From assembly GCA_046590205.1 (NCBI GenBank), contig JBKJTT010000070.1, positions 1 through 32,241 of the forward strand: DNA of 32,241 nt, written 5' to 3'. The notes under the pieces were generated by a model. The model was not told the DNA's origin and did no database searches. It was given only the letters and a program-made list of their open reading frames with translations. Below, piece by piece: positions 22,378 to 30,691 of this stretch (position 1 is its first letter; each line of letters opens with the position of its first letter). This stretch comes from DATDEW01 sp046590205 (lineage in GTDB: Bacteria > Bacteroidota > Ignavibacteria > Palsa-1295). Both the position numbers and the translations under genes were made by a program.

Positions 22378-23358
22378 ATGTTTGACAACTTAATTATTAG
22401 CATTGTAGATTTTCTAGCACCGATAGTTGCAGCTACGCTTGGTGTCTATAGTATTTGGTCATCAAGAAAAGCTGGGGACAAATTATCTACGAAAGACAAG
22501 GTCGCGGTATATGCTTTGATATTAAGTTGCATGTTTGCAATTATAGTAAAAATTGGCAACTTATATGATAGTATGGATAGAAAGGATAGAGAGTTCATTC
22601 AGGCTAGGATGCAGGATTCTATCCGTAGACATAGCGATTCAGTTAGCAGTGTTCTTCAACACGAAGTAGGTCATGGATTTAGTAAATCCCTTGCAAGCTT
22701 GGATGCATTAAGCGATAGCTTCGGGATTACATTAGATCAAATTTCTTACATCACAAAACAACAAAATAATACTATTAGCAATACAGAACGTCTTTTATCT
22801 CCCATGTCCAAAATGAAGGTAGTGTTGTTTTATTCCATTAAAGACGGTTTTGCAACAAATTATGCGAGATTTAAATCTTCTTCGATCGTTGATCTAATAA
22901 ACCTTATTGAGGAGACATGTTTTCACGCAAACCTCAAGAAAGGAAGAAATCAAATGGATATTTTCCTTAAACTAAAAAATCTGACATTTGCCCAAAATAG
23001 TGGGAATAGTATTACTTTCAAGGGTAGCAATGGTAATGGCATGGTACAATTTGATGAAAAAAGCCGAGAGATAGTTGTATCTATAACTATTGATAGTGTC
23101 GAGTTAATGAAAGATCATCCTTCATCATTCGTTAGTTATCTTGATTTTGAGGGCGCACTATTTTCTATGCTATATGTAAATCAATCATACCAAAACTATT
23201 TATTGAAGTCAGTCTTTATTCTATCTTCAGATCCAGGTCCCCGACTGCTCAGTGCTACTTTTGAAGAGAGCAATGCTGTCATTAAGAAAACAAATTACTT
23301 ATTCGAAGATATTGACAGTGTAAAAAAAATATATGAAAAGCGGCTTGTTTTGAATTAA
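22378..23358 (+). CDS. AT-rich orphan membrane protein with coiled coil
   Basis: 326 residues. Two transmembrane helices near the N-terminus (about 5-24 and 40-59) are followed by a long polar helix with coiled-coil character (about 62-145, MDRKDREFIQARMQDS to KQQNNTISNTERLLS) and a mixed alpha/beta C-terminal domain of about 170 residues. No known family recognised. The gene is clearly richer in A/T than its neighbours and uses AAA, ATA and TTA codons freely, which suggests recent horizontal arrival. The frame is open from 22162 through the VOC gene, but that part is a shadow; the ATG at 22378 is chosen. Confidence 0.7.
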   Translation: MFDNLIISIVDFLAPIVAATLGVYSIWSSRKAGDKLSTKDKVAVYALILSCMFAIIVKIGNLYDSMDRKDREFIQARMQDSIRRHSDSVSSVLQHEVGHGFSKSLASLDALSDSFGITLDQISYITKQQNNTISNTERLLSPMSKMKVVLFYSIKDGFATNYARFKSSSIVDLINLIEETCFHANLKKGRNQMDIFLKLKNLTFAQNSGNSITFKGSNGNGMVQFDEKSREIVVSITIDSVELMKDHPSSFVSYLDFEGALFSMLYVNQSYQNYLLKSVFILSSDPGPRLLSATFEESNAVIKKTNYLFEDIDSVKKIYEKRLVLN

Positions 23359-23462
23359 ATCGGAGAGTATATCTCAATACCTAGTCCCACCCCATAGCAC
23401 GAAATGGCCTCTCCCGTTGTTTTCCTCGTCTTGTAATTTCGATAGGAAACGTACTCTTTTTT

Positions 23463-25757
23463 ATGGCGACGAAAACCAAGAACATGATGCCGGAGAAACT
23501 CAAAACCGCCTCTACCAACGGGAAATCGGCGAAATTTGCCGGTTATACACCCGTTCCTCCGACGACTGCCGAGCATCTTGAGCAGGAGTACGCATTCCCC
23601 GTTACCCCAGCTTCGCTTGAGCAAATGCCGGGCGGCGCAATGCTCGTCGGTCCGCATACTGACGATTCGATGACCTTCGGTGGTACGTTCGTTCAAAGTG
23701 GTCAGACAAAAGAAACGCTTGCCGAGTGGTACCGTTTGATGCACTTGGGTCGTATATGTGATGATGCTGCCGCGAACTACCTCAAGAAAGCAATGGGCTG
23801 GAGCTATCATGCAGCTTGCGCCGGGCATGAAGGAATCCAGACGGCGATCGGTGTCAGCTTCCGACAAAAACAAGATTATCTTTTCCCGTACTACCGCGAC
23901 ATGATGACCTGCCTCGCGGCAGGGCTTACGGTAGAAGAAATTATCCTCAACGGTCTCTCGAAAGAGACAGACATTGCAGGTGGCGGACGACACATGTCCA
24001 ATCACTTTGCAAAAATGTCCGTCGGTATTCAGAATGGCTCATCGCTGACGAATAATCACTCGCAGCATACAGCAGGATGCGCTCGTGCGATAAAGTATTA
24101 CGGTCTTGATTCTGTTGCGATATTTTCCGCCGGCGAATCAGGTTGTTCGGAAGGATATTTTTACGAGTCGCTCAACGGTGCGACAAAAGAGATGACACCT
24201 GCTATCTTTGTTATACAGAATAACAAGTACGGTATCTCGGTACCGGTCTATGACCAAACTGCGAACACAAGAGTAGCAGATAATTTCCGTGGCTTCGGTA
24301 ATTTGCTTATCACATACTGTGATGGTACTGACATTCTTGATTCCTACCGTGCGATGCAGGAAGCATACGATTGGACACGCTCGGGCAAAGGCGCGGCGAT
24401 GGTTCATGCCGATTGTGTGAGAATGCGTTCGCACTCGAATTCTGATCGTCATACACTTTACCGTTCACCCGAAGAAATTGCGAACGCTGCAAAGCGCGAC
24501 CCAATCGTTCGTTTCCGTAAATGGTTACTTGAGCAGAAGGTACTCTCCGAGAAAGAAATCGAAGCGATACATGAAGCGAATCATGTACACTTTGAAGAAT
24601 CAGCAAACCGCGCAGAAGCCGCTCCGGCAGCGAATGCAAGCTCGGTGATGGATTTTGTTCTTGCATCCGATGAGATCGCGCGTCCGTATCCGTTCGCATA
24701 CCAATCAGATCGTATGGGTACTGACTTCACTTCATTCACGATACCAAAAGGAAAAGAAGAAGGTATCTATCTTATTGACGGACTCAACCAAACACTCAAA
24801 GAGGAATTCCGCCTGAACCCGAACACATTCATTTGGGGGCAGGACATGGCGAACAAAGATAAAGGCGGCGTCTTCAACGTCTCGAAAGGGATGCAGCAGG
24901 AGTTCGGTATTAAGCGTGTCTTTAATGCGCCGATAGCAGAAGATTTTATTGTCGGTACAGCCGATGGTTTTTGCCGAGTTGATCAGGAGAACATTTGGTG
25001 CGTTGTCGAGGGCGCAGAGTTCGCTGATTACTTTTGGCCGGCGATGGAATCCTTTATCGAACTCACACATGAGTACTGGCGTACAAAAGGGCAGTACTGC
25101 CCGAACATCGTGATACGCTTGGCTTCCGGCGGTTATATACAAGGTGGACTTTATCACTCACAAAATCTTGAAGCGACGTTCACATCCATTCCCGGTGTGC
25201 GTGTCGTTGTGCCGTCATTTGCTGATGATGCACAGGGTTTGTTGCGTACAGCAATGCGTACAAGAGGCGTAACGCTCTATCTCGAACCGAAAGCACTTTA
25301 CAACGCAGTCTATGCAAAAGCAGAGCCGCTTGCCGAGAACGAACTCATCCCCTTCGGAAAAGCACGCTTACGCAGAGCAGGTAATACCATTTCAATCATC
25401 ACCTACGGCAACACAACGCATCTCTCGTTAAACGCTGCCGAAGAGTTAGCGAAAGAAGGAATTGAGTGCGATGTGCTCGATCTACGCTCACTCTATCCGC
25501 TCGATATTGATGCGATTCTTGCAACAGTGCAAAAGACAGGTCGTGTGCTCGTCGTACATGAAGACAAAATAACTGGCGGTTTTGGCGGCGAGGTCAGTTC
25601 GCTCATCACCGAGAAAGCATTTACACATCTTGATGCGCCTGTGATGCGCGTCGGCTCTATCTTTACACCCGTCGGCTTTGCAAAAGCGTACGAAGATGCA
25701 ACCCTCCCCAGCGCAGCCAAGATAGCCGAAGCAGCGCGGAAGTTAGCAGCTTGGTAA
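23463..25757 (+). CDS. fused E1 alpha/beta thiamine-diphosphate 2-oxoacid dehydrogenase
   Basis: 764 residues joining an E1-alpha part (about 85-385) and an E1-beta part (about 430-760) in one chain; both are usually separate proteins in branched-chain or pyruvate dehydrogenase E1. Alpha region: AACAGHEGIQTAIG, FPYYRDMMTCLAAG, and a cofactor motif GESGCSEGYFYESLN ... QNNKYGIS, where the usual GDG is replaced by GES (residues 224-226). Beta region: VFNAPIAEDFIVGTADGF, GLYHSQNLEA, VHEDKITGGFGGEV. It would decarboxylate a 2-oxoacid and pass the acyl group to a lipoyl E2; no E2 or E3 is nearby. A branched-chain substrate is likely but not certain. Confidence 0.88.
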   Translation: MATKTKNMMPEKLKTASTNGKSAKFAGYTPVPPTTAEHLEQEYAFPVTPASLEQMPGGAMLVGPHTDDSMTFGGTFVQSGQTKETLAEWYRLMHLGRICDDAAANYLKKAMGWSYHAACAGHEGIQTAIGVSFRQKQDYLFPYYRDMMTCLAAGLTVEEIILNGLSKETDIAGGGRHMSNHFAKMSVGIQNGSSLTNNHSQHTAGCARAIKYYGLDSVAIFSAGESGCSEGYFYESLNGATKEMTPAIFVIQNNKYGISVPVYDQTANTRVADNFRGFGNLLITYCDGTDILDSYRAMQEAYDWTRSGKGAAMVHADCVRMRSHSNSDRHTLYRSPEEIANAAKRDPIVRFRKWLLEQKVLSEKEIEAIHEANHVHFEESANRAEAAPAANASSVMDFVLASDEIARPYPFAYQSDRMGTDFTSFTIPKGKEEGIYLIDGLNQTLKEEFRLNPNTFIWGQDMANKDKGGVFNVSKGMQQEFGIKRVFNAPIAEDFIVGTADGFCRVDQENIWCVVEGAEFADYFWPAMESFIELTHEYWRTKGQYCPNIVIRLASGGYIQGGLYHSQNLEATFTSIPGVRVVVPSFADDAQGLLRTAMRTRGVTLYLEPKALYNAVYAKAEPLAENELIPFGKARLRRAGNTISIITYGNTTHLSLNAAEELAKEGIECDVLDLRSLYPLDIDAILATVQKTGRVLVVHEDKITGGFGGEVSSLITEKAFTHLDAPVMRVGSIFTPVGFAKAYEDATLPSAAKIAEAARKLAAW

Positions 25758-25792
25758 TAAACACCGCCCATGATTGAAGCGACAGTACAGTC

Positions 25793-26404
25793 TTAATTTA
25801 CTCCACCGACTTTTATTTTATTGAGGTCGTCGCGGATGCGAGCGGCTTTTTCGTAGTCTTCGTTCTTGATGGCAGCATCAAGATCAACCTGCATCTGCTC
25901 TAACTTTGTGAGCTTGCGTGCGGGCTTCTTGGGCTCTTTCGGGATGCCGATATCGTCCTCCTCATCACCCTCCTCACTGGTTTCAATTCCGATAGTATCA
26001 TCATCCTCTGGCACAAAGCTCGCTTCTTTCATCACAGGTTCAGAGACATAGATTGGGGCAGCGTAACGAACTGCAATTGCAATTGCATCGCTTGGGCGTG
26101 AATCTATTTCTTGCCCATCGGAGAGTAATAATGTAGCGAAAAATATACCGTCTTTGAGTTCAGCGATGTTAGCTTCAGTAATGCTGACGTTCTGTGAGTG
26201 AAGCACATTCTTCAAGAGGTCATGCGTAAGCGGACGCGGCGGAGCGATACCTTCCATCTCAAGGGCAATCGCCTGTGCTTCAAAGCCGCCGATGATAATA
26301 GGAATGCGCCGTGTACCGTCAGTCTCCTTGAGGACAAGGGCGTATGCACCGTTTGACGCAGGGCTTGTCGAAATGCCGAGGATCTCTACTTGTACCTTGT
26401 CCAT
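25793..26404 (-). CDS. bifunctional nuclease (BFN/DUF151) domain protein with UvrB/UvrC motif
   Basis: 203 residues. N-terminal BFN domain (about 1-135): VQVEILGISTSPASNGAYALVL, RIPIIIGGFEAQAIALEMEG, RPLTHDLLKNVL, then DGIFFATLLLSDGQEIDSRPSDAIAIAVR, all hallmarks of DUF151. An acidic linker (about 135-160) leads to a C-terminal UvrB/UvrC motif (LEQMQVDLDAAIKNEDYEKAARIRDDL). BFN proteins have been described as DNase/RNase; here nuclease action is by homology. The UVR helix pair normally binds other proteins. This combination is frequent in Bacteroidota and relatives. Confidence 0.9.
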   Translation of the reverse strand: MDKVQVEILGISTSPASNGAYALVLKETDGTRRIPIIIGGFEAQAIALEMEGIAPPRPLTHDLLKNVLHSQNVSITEANIAELKDGIFFATLLLSDGQEIDSRPSDAIAIAVRYAAPIYVSEPVMKEASFVPEDDDTIGIETSEEGDEEDDIGIPKEPKKPARKLTKLEQMQVDLDAAIKNEDYEKAARIRDDLNKIKVGGVN

Positions 26405-26408
26405 GTGT

Positions 26409-26470
26409 TCAATTATGAATTACGAATGTCGAATTACGAATATGAATTCGTAATTCGTAATTCCTAATTT
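26409..26470. repeat. GAATTACGAA / TTCGTAATTC repeat array, etfA side 1
   Basis: Two direct copies of GAATTACGAA (26417-26426, 26431-26440) face two copies of TTCGTAATTC (26447-26456, 26454-26463), giving a 10-bp hairpin with a 6-nt loop. The right part, AATTCGTAATTCCTAATTT (26452-26470), recurs exactly at 27431-27449 and runs into the last codons of etfA. Confidence 0.8.
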
Positions 26471-27429
26471 TTTATTTTCTTCACTTCTTCCGTCATTGCC
26501 GGAAGTATTTCAAATGCGTCACCAACGATGCCATAATCTGCGACGGCGAAGATCGGGGCGTTCGCGTCCTTATTAATAGCAACAATTGTTTTCGAGCTTG
26601 ACATTCCCGCAAGATGCTGAATTGCCCCACTCACTCCTACTGCAACATAGAGAGTCGGTGAAACGGTTTTGCCGGTTTGCCCGACCTGCTCCGAATGTGG
26701 ACGCCAGCCGGCATCAACAACAGCACGCGATGCACCTGTTGCCGCATGCAGCGCAGATGCAAGATTTTCTATCAGCCCCCAATTCTCTGGTCCTTTCATT
26801 CCGCGACCGCCGGAGACGATGATATCCGCTTCAGCAACATCAATCTTGCCCTGGGAAAGAGTAAGTTCTTTGGTGCGGTCTGCAAAGTCAGCATCGCTCA
26901 AACTGAGTGCAACATTTTCAATAACAGCATCTGCGGACGGCTCTTTGGGAGCTTTCCAGAGATTCGGACGTGTTGAAAATACTTTAACGGCCGTCGTAAC
27001 TTCCACTTGTGCATTTGCCTTGCCTGCATAGACAGGGTGCGTTGCGGCGATCTTATCGCCAACGGTTGAAAATAACGTTACATCAGGTACATAGCCCGCT
27101 TCAAGGCGGACTGCAACTCGCGGAGCGAGGTCTTTACCGCGACCTGTAGCAGGGATAATGACTATGTTAGCACCGCATTGTTTTGCAACTTCTGCAACTG
27201 CTTTTGCTGCTGCCTTCGATGAATAATTGGCAAAGTTTGCATTCTCGATGACATAGACTTTCGATGCGCCCGATGTTTTTACAGCATCAGAAAGAATACC
27301 GGCAGCGTTACTTGTGACAACAACCGCTGTTATAGTGTGTGCACCAATCGAACGCGCGGCTTCGATAGCTTCGAACGAAGGTTTGCGAACTTGTCCGTTA
27401 CGCTCTTCAAAATAGACTAAGATATTCAT
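26464..27429 (-). CDS. etfA: electron transfer flavoprotein subunit alpha
   Basis: 321 residues (ATG at 27429; the TTG at 27432 is disregarded). The N-terminal half is the ETF alpha/beta fold (MNILVYFEERNGQVRKPSFEAI). The C-terminal FAD domain is complete: GGRGMKGPENWGLI, VVDAGWRPHSEQVGQTGK, LYVAVGVSGAIQHLAGM and VAINKDANAPIFAVADYGIVGD. Partner of EtfB, whose gene is immediately upstream on the same strand (31 nt). ETF carries electrons from acyl-CoA dehydrogenases to the quinone pool, so it links fatty-acid or amino-acid oxidation to the oxidase in this window. Confidence 0.95.
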   Translation of the reverse strand: MNILVYFEERNGQVRKPSFEAIEAARSIGAHTITAVVVTSNAAGILSDAVKTSGASKVYVIENANFANYSSKAAAKAVAEVAKQCGANIVIIPATGRGKDLAPRVAVRLEAGYVPDVTLFSTVGDKIAATHPVYAGKANAQVEVTTAVKVFSTRPNLWKAPKEPSADAVIENVALSLSDADFADRTKELTLSQGKIDVAEADIIVSGGRGMKGPENWGLIENLASALHAATGASRAVVDAGWRPHSEQVGQTGKTVSPTLYVAVGVSGAIQHLAGMSSSKTIVAINKDANAPIFAVADYGIVGDAFEILPAMTEEVKKIKN

Positions 27430-27430
27430 C

Positions 27431-27466
27431 AATTCGTAATTCCTAATTTCTAATTCGTAATTATAT
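27431..27466. repeat. AATTCGTAATT repeat, etfA side 2
   Basis: AATTCGTAATTCCTAATTT (27431-27449) repeats 26452-26470 exactly, followed by another TAATTCGTAATT (27451-27462). It occupies nearly the whole gap between etfB and etfA and removes any room for a Shine-Dalgarno before the etfA ATG. Confidence 0.8.
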
Positions 27467-28213
27467 TACCTTCGCTTCTTCATGAAGGAGCTTTACTAAT
27501 TCAGCTGCTGCACCTGCGGCGTTGCCATCTGCTTGGATCATCTTGTTCGCGCGTTTCTTTTCGGGCTTATCCATCTTGATAACAACAGTTCGTTCTGCCA
27601 TAGCAGTACCTGTTAATTCCTCAATAGGTTTCGACTTTGCCTTCATGATGTTCGGCAGTGACGGGTAGCGCGGTTCGTTGAGTCCCTTCTGCGCTGCAAT
27701 GAGGCAGGGCATCGTAAGCTCGATCGTTTCTTTCCCACCCTCAACTTCTTTTTCTACTGTTGCCTTGCCGCCATCGATCGTAAGACCAACTACAACTGTT
27801 GCGCATGGAATATCGAGTAGTTCGGAGAGCATAGGTGCAACGCCCATGCCGTCAAAATCAATTGATTGTTTGCCGAGCAAAATAATATCAGCGCTCTGTG
27901 GCTTTATCACATCTGCGAGCATCGAAGCGACAGAGAATGTATCAGACTTATCACCTTTGACGAGTATTCCCTTATCAGCACCCATTGCAAGTGCTTGACG
28001 TATCGCTTCTTTTGAAGCATCAGTCCCGACAGAGACAACGATCACTTCGCCGCCGTTTTTTTCTTTGAGCTTGAGCGCTTCTTCGACAGCGAACTCATCG
28101 TATGGATTCAAAATAAACTTTACGCCAGCCGGATCGATATTTTTGCCGTCACCTGCGACGTTTATTTTCGTCGTGGTATCAGGGACGTGGCTAACACAAA
28201 CAATAATTTTCAT
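27461..28213 (-). CDS. etfB: electron transfer flavoprotein subunit beta
   Basis: 250 residues, normal length. MKIIVCVSHVPDTTTKINV at the N-terminus, NPYDEFAVEEALKLKEKNGGEV, ALAMGADKGILVKG, and the AMP/nucleotide loop ADIILLGKQSIDFDGMGVAP followed by LSELLDIPCATVV are diagnostic. It forms the heterodimer with EtfA encoded next to it. The 544 bp upstream of its start are non-coding and hold the DnaA-box cluster. Confidence 0.95.
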   Translation of the reverse strand: MKIIVCVSHVPDTTTKINVAGDGKNIDPAGVKFILNPYDEFAVEEALKLKEKNGGEVIVVSVGTDASKEAIRQALAMGADKGILVKGDKSDTFSVASMLADVIKPQSADIILLGKQSIDFDGMGVAPMLSELLDIPCATVVVGLTIDGGKATVEKEVEGGKETIELTMPCLIAAQKGLNEPRYPSLPNIMKAKSKPIEELTGTAMAERTVVIKMDKPEKKRANKMIQADGNAAGAAAELVKLLHEEAKVI

Positions 28214-28757
28214 GTATAAAAATAACTATAATAAATGGGGGAGTAAAACACTCGATAGATACCCAAAATTTCACGAATCTCTTTGCAATGAGTGAAAATA
28301 GGATATTCGTTAAGGGAATATCTGCATTATAAAGTTTATCAAGAAAATCTGTAACAAAATCTGATAAATATGCAAACCCAAGGAGGGCATTTAATATGCC
28401 GTTCTGGGCAGCGTAAACCTACACTGCATATGTTATGCCGTTCGCAGGATTGTCCACAGCCAGGATTCAATAAAATAAGCCATCTCAAGGGTGCAAAAAT
28501 ATTATCAACAGGCGGGTTGATAACTATGTGGATTAATCATAGTTTTACACGGGTAAAAGTCCCGTAATGTGAATAATTATGATCGAATTATCTTAAAAGT
28601 GCTATTTCTGTTGGTTTTCACGGGTTTCCACATAATTTCTGTAGAAACAACTAAAAGAGAAACTGTGCTAATATTGCCGATAAATATTAAGATAATGTTT
28701 GATAAGTAGTGGACAAGTGCCAAAAATAGTATTTTTTTTCAGGTATTCCACAATCGT
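28214..28757. other. 544-bp non-coding region with clustered DnaA-box-like sites (candidate oriC)
   Basis: The longest gene-free stretch in the window. Sites resembling TTWTNCACA: TTGTCCACA (28450-28458), TTATCAACA (28502-28510), TGTGGATTA (28527-28535, reverse), TTTTACACG (28543-28551), TGTGAATAA (28568-28576, reverse, exact match), GTTTCCACA (28624-28632), AGTGGACAA (28708-28716, reverse, two mismatches) and TATTCCACA (28744-28752). Also present: an inverted pair TTATCAAC/GTTGATAA (28502-28509, 28516-28523), ACGGG/CCCGT (28549-28565), a 10-nt direct repeat TATGCCGTTC (28395, 28434), and AT-rich tracts at 28566-28600 and 28668-28705 that could unwind. Most boxes carry one mismatch, so this is a candidate only; a transcriptional control region for etfB is the alternative. 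Confidence 0.45.
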
Positions 28758-29501
28758 TCAATCCGGCTCGCCGTCTTCATCCTCATCGGCAGGGAACCCG
28801 CGCATTAGTCGGACTATCCTTCCCGCGCGGCGTGAGATGAACCCAGTTGGCTTGGAGGCACTCCAACGCTGGGGGTTGATAAGCACTGCTGCAAGCTGGG
28901 CAGATTCCTGTGCCGAGAGCTTCGCAGCAGACTTCTTGAAATGGTATCGTGCGCCTTCTTCGACACCATAAACACCCGGGGCAAGCTCGACGATGTTGCC
29001 GTACATCTCAAGTATCCGCTCCTTGCTCCAGAAGAACTCGATGAGGACGGTATAATATGCTTCAACTCCTTTGCGGATAAAACTTCGTAGCGGAGGCAGA
29101 AACAGGTTCTTCGCAACCTGCTGGCTAATCGTGCTTGCGCCGCGCATTGGTTTGTTCGGTCGGCGTTTATGGGCGCGTTGAGCGTTCTCTATCTCTTTCC
29201 AATCAAATCCATTGTGCTTGAAGAACCGCTGATCTTCGGCAGCGATACATGCTTTATAAAATGACGGAGCAACTTCATCTATATCAGCATTCGAGTGCGA
29301 CCATGTGACTCGTTCACCTGCGAAGAGACGTTCGCCGCTTTGCCAAAGCATCATCGTCGTGAAAGGCGGATCTATCCACTTCAAGATAATCACCTGAACC
29401 ACTGGGAAGAGAAGACAAAAGACCACAGCTTTCCATAACCAAGAAAGTATCTTTTGTTTGCGCGAGCGGGGCGGTATTTGTTCGGTTGATGTGTTATCCA
29501 T
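28758..29501 (-). CDS. mtgA: monofunctional peptidoglycan glycosyltransferase
   Basis: 247 residues with one N-terminal membrane anchor (about 23-42) and a GT51 domain that polymerises lipid II into glycan strands in the periplasm. Catalytic Glu89 in AAEDQRFFKHNGFD; second motif RGASTISQQVAKNLFL (120-135); third ERILEMYGNIVELAPGVYG with the conserved E and N; and LAAVLINPQRWS. No transpeptidase domain, so it is MtgA rather than a class A PBP. The ATG at 29501 is preferred over an upstream non-ATG start; the C-terminus is acidic (DEDEDGEPD). The start overlaps or abuts that of the divergent methyltransferase gene. Confidence 0.94.
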   Translation of the reverse strand: MDNTSTEQIPPRSRKQKILSWLWKAVVFCLLFPVVQVIILKWIDPPFTTMMLWQSGERLFAGERVTWSHSNADIDEVAPSFYKACIAAEDQRFFKHNGFDWKEIENAQRAHKRRPNKPMRGASTISQQVAKNLFLPPLRSFIRKGVEAYYTVLIEFFWSKERILEMYGNIVELAPGVYGVEEGARYHFKKSAAKLSAQESAQLAAVLINPQRWSASKPTGFISRRAGRIVRLMRGFPADEDEDGEPD

Positions 29502-30691
29502 TGCACGTGAAAAGAACAAAGCTATCAGTACCACAAAATTACGTCAGTAATCTCGAACGATTGCTCGGACTCGAACTTTCGCATGAAGCCATCATCTCAA
29601 AGAAAGGACGGAAAGCCCTCGAACCCTTTGTAAAAGGCGTATCCGCGCTTTCGGCAGGTCTGACCAAAGAGAAGCATGAACTTATCGAACGAAAGTATCT
29701 GCGGACTGATGATATCCGCGATGCCTATCTTCTTTACTTTACAACGACGAACTTCCTGAAAGTCATTCAACCGATTAATGAGTGGTTGCCATACTTTGCA
29801 GGTGATACGCTCCGTGTTCTCGATCTCGGCTGCGGCACAGGCGCAGCAACATGGGGATTGTTACATTATCTATCTACAAAAGAACACTCTATTAAGAAAG
29901 TAGAGATTACCTTTGCCGATTACATCAAAGAGAATCTTGATATTTGCAAAAAACTATTTGCATCCCAAGAAGTAGAGTTTGAGATTACCGCTGACTATCA
30001 TCAAATAGACATCAAAGATGATAGAGTCGTAAAGAAAGTGTTTGGTGAAGCGAAGTTCGACCTTGTTGTCATGATGAATACGCTCAACGAACTTCCCGAA
30101 CAAGGCGACCCGGAGCGCATCGATACTCTCATGTCATTACTTGCTGATGATGGCGCACTTCTTATCATCGAACCCGCTTCAAAGAGCGAGTCGCGCCGAT
30201 TGCTTAGCTTCCGCGACAGCGCAGTATGGAAAAAGATGACGGTCTATTCTCCGTGTACGCATCAGATGAACTGCCCCGCACTTATCAAAGCAGATGACTG
30301 GTGCTTTAATGAAGTCCAGTGGGAGCGTCCCGAGTTTATCCGCTATATAGATGACGAGGTCGGGAATGTCCGTCTTTCGCTGAAGTACACATATAGCATA
30401 CTAACAAAGAACGGGACAACGCTTCATGGCAATTTGGGGCTGCCCGACGCTTCGCGCATCGTAAGTGAGGTTTTTGCCGAAAAGGGACGTACCAGAGCTG
30501 TAATTTGCGACGCCAACGGCAGGGAAGAGCACATCCTTAACAAACGTGATAAGTCATTGAATAATAAGGTGTTTATTGAAAGTCATCGATTTGATCTTTT
30601 AACCCTATCTGGCACCGAAAAACGGGAGCACGATACCCGCATTCTCGAATCATCCGCCGTAATCATCGTGCTCCCGATTTTGGGAGCATAA
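29489..30691 (+). CDS. Rsm22/METTL17-like SAM-dependent methyltransferase family protein
   Basis: 400 residues (from ATG 29489; the GTG at 29507 is an alternative). The SAM-binding motif is VLDLGCGTGAATWG (about 110-123); a motif-IV-like MMNTLNELPE is at 195-204. After the Rossmann fold come YSPCTHQMNCPAL and DDWCFNEVQWERP, then GRTRAVICDANG: cysteines 256, 262, 272 and 340. This four-Cys layout matches Rsm22/METTL17, where it holds a [4Fe-4S] cluster and the protein assists small ribosomal subunit assembly. Family assignment rests on these motifs; the ribosome role is carried over from mitochondrial relatives. The last 20 codons lie in the GGAGCAC repeat zone. Confidence 0.82.
   Translation: MCYPLHVKRTKLSVPQNYVSNLERLLGLELSHEAIISKKGRKALEPFVKGVSALSAGLTKEKHELIERKYLRTDDIRDAYLLYFTTTNFLKVIQPINEWLPYFAGDTLRVLDLGCGTGAATWGLLHYLSTKEHSIKKVEITFADYIKENLDICKKLFASQEVEFEITADYHQIDIKDDRVVKKVFGEAKFDLVVMMNTLNELPEQGDPERIDTLMSLLADDGALLIIEPASKSESRRLLSFRDSAVWKKMTVYSPCTHQMNCPALIKADDWCFNEVQWERPEFIRYIDDEVGNVRLSLKYTYSILTKNGTTLHGNLGLPDASRIVSEVFAEKGRTRAVICDANGREEHILNKRDKSLNNKVFIESHRFDLLTLSGTEKREHDTRILESSAVIIVLPILGA

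Noticed and set aside
23355..24005. Minus-strand open frame (216 codons) over the start of the fused E1 gene
   Set aside because: It is antisense to conserved E1-alpha motifs, with no domain of its own.
26409..26470. Repeated GAATTACGAA units considered as a CRISPR array
   Set aside because: The units are too short, overlap or lie too close for spacers, occur in both orientations, and no cas genes are present.
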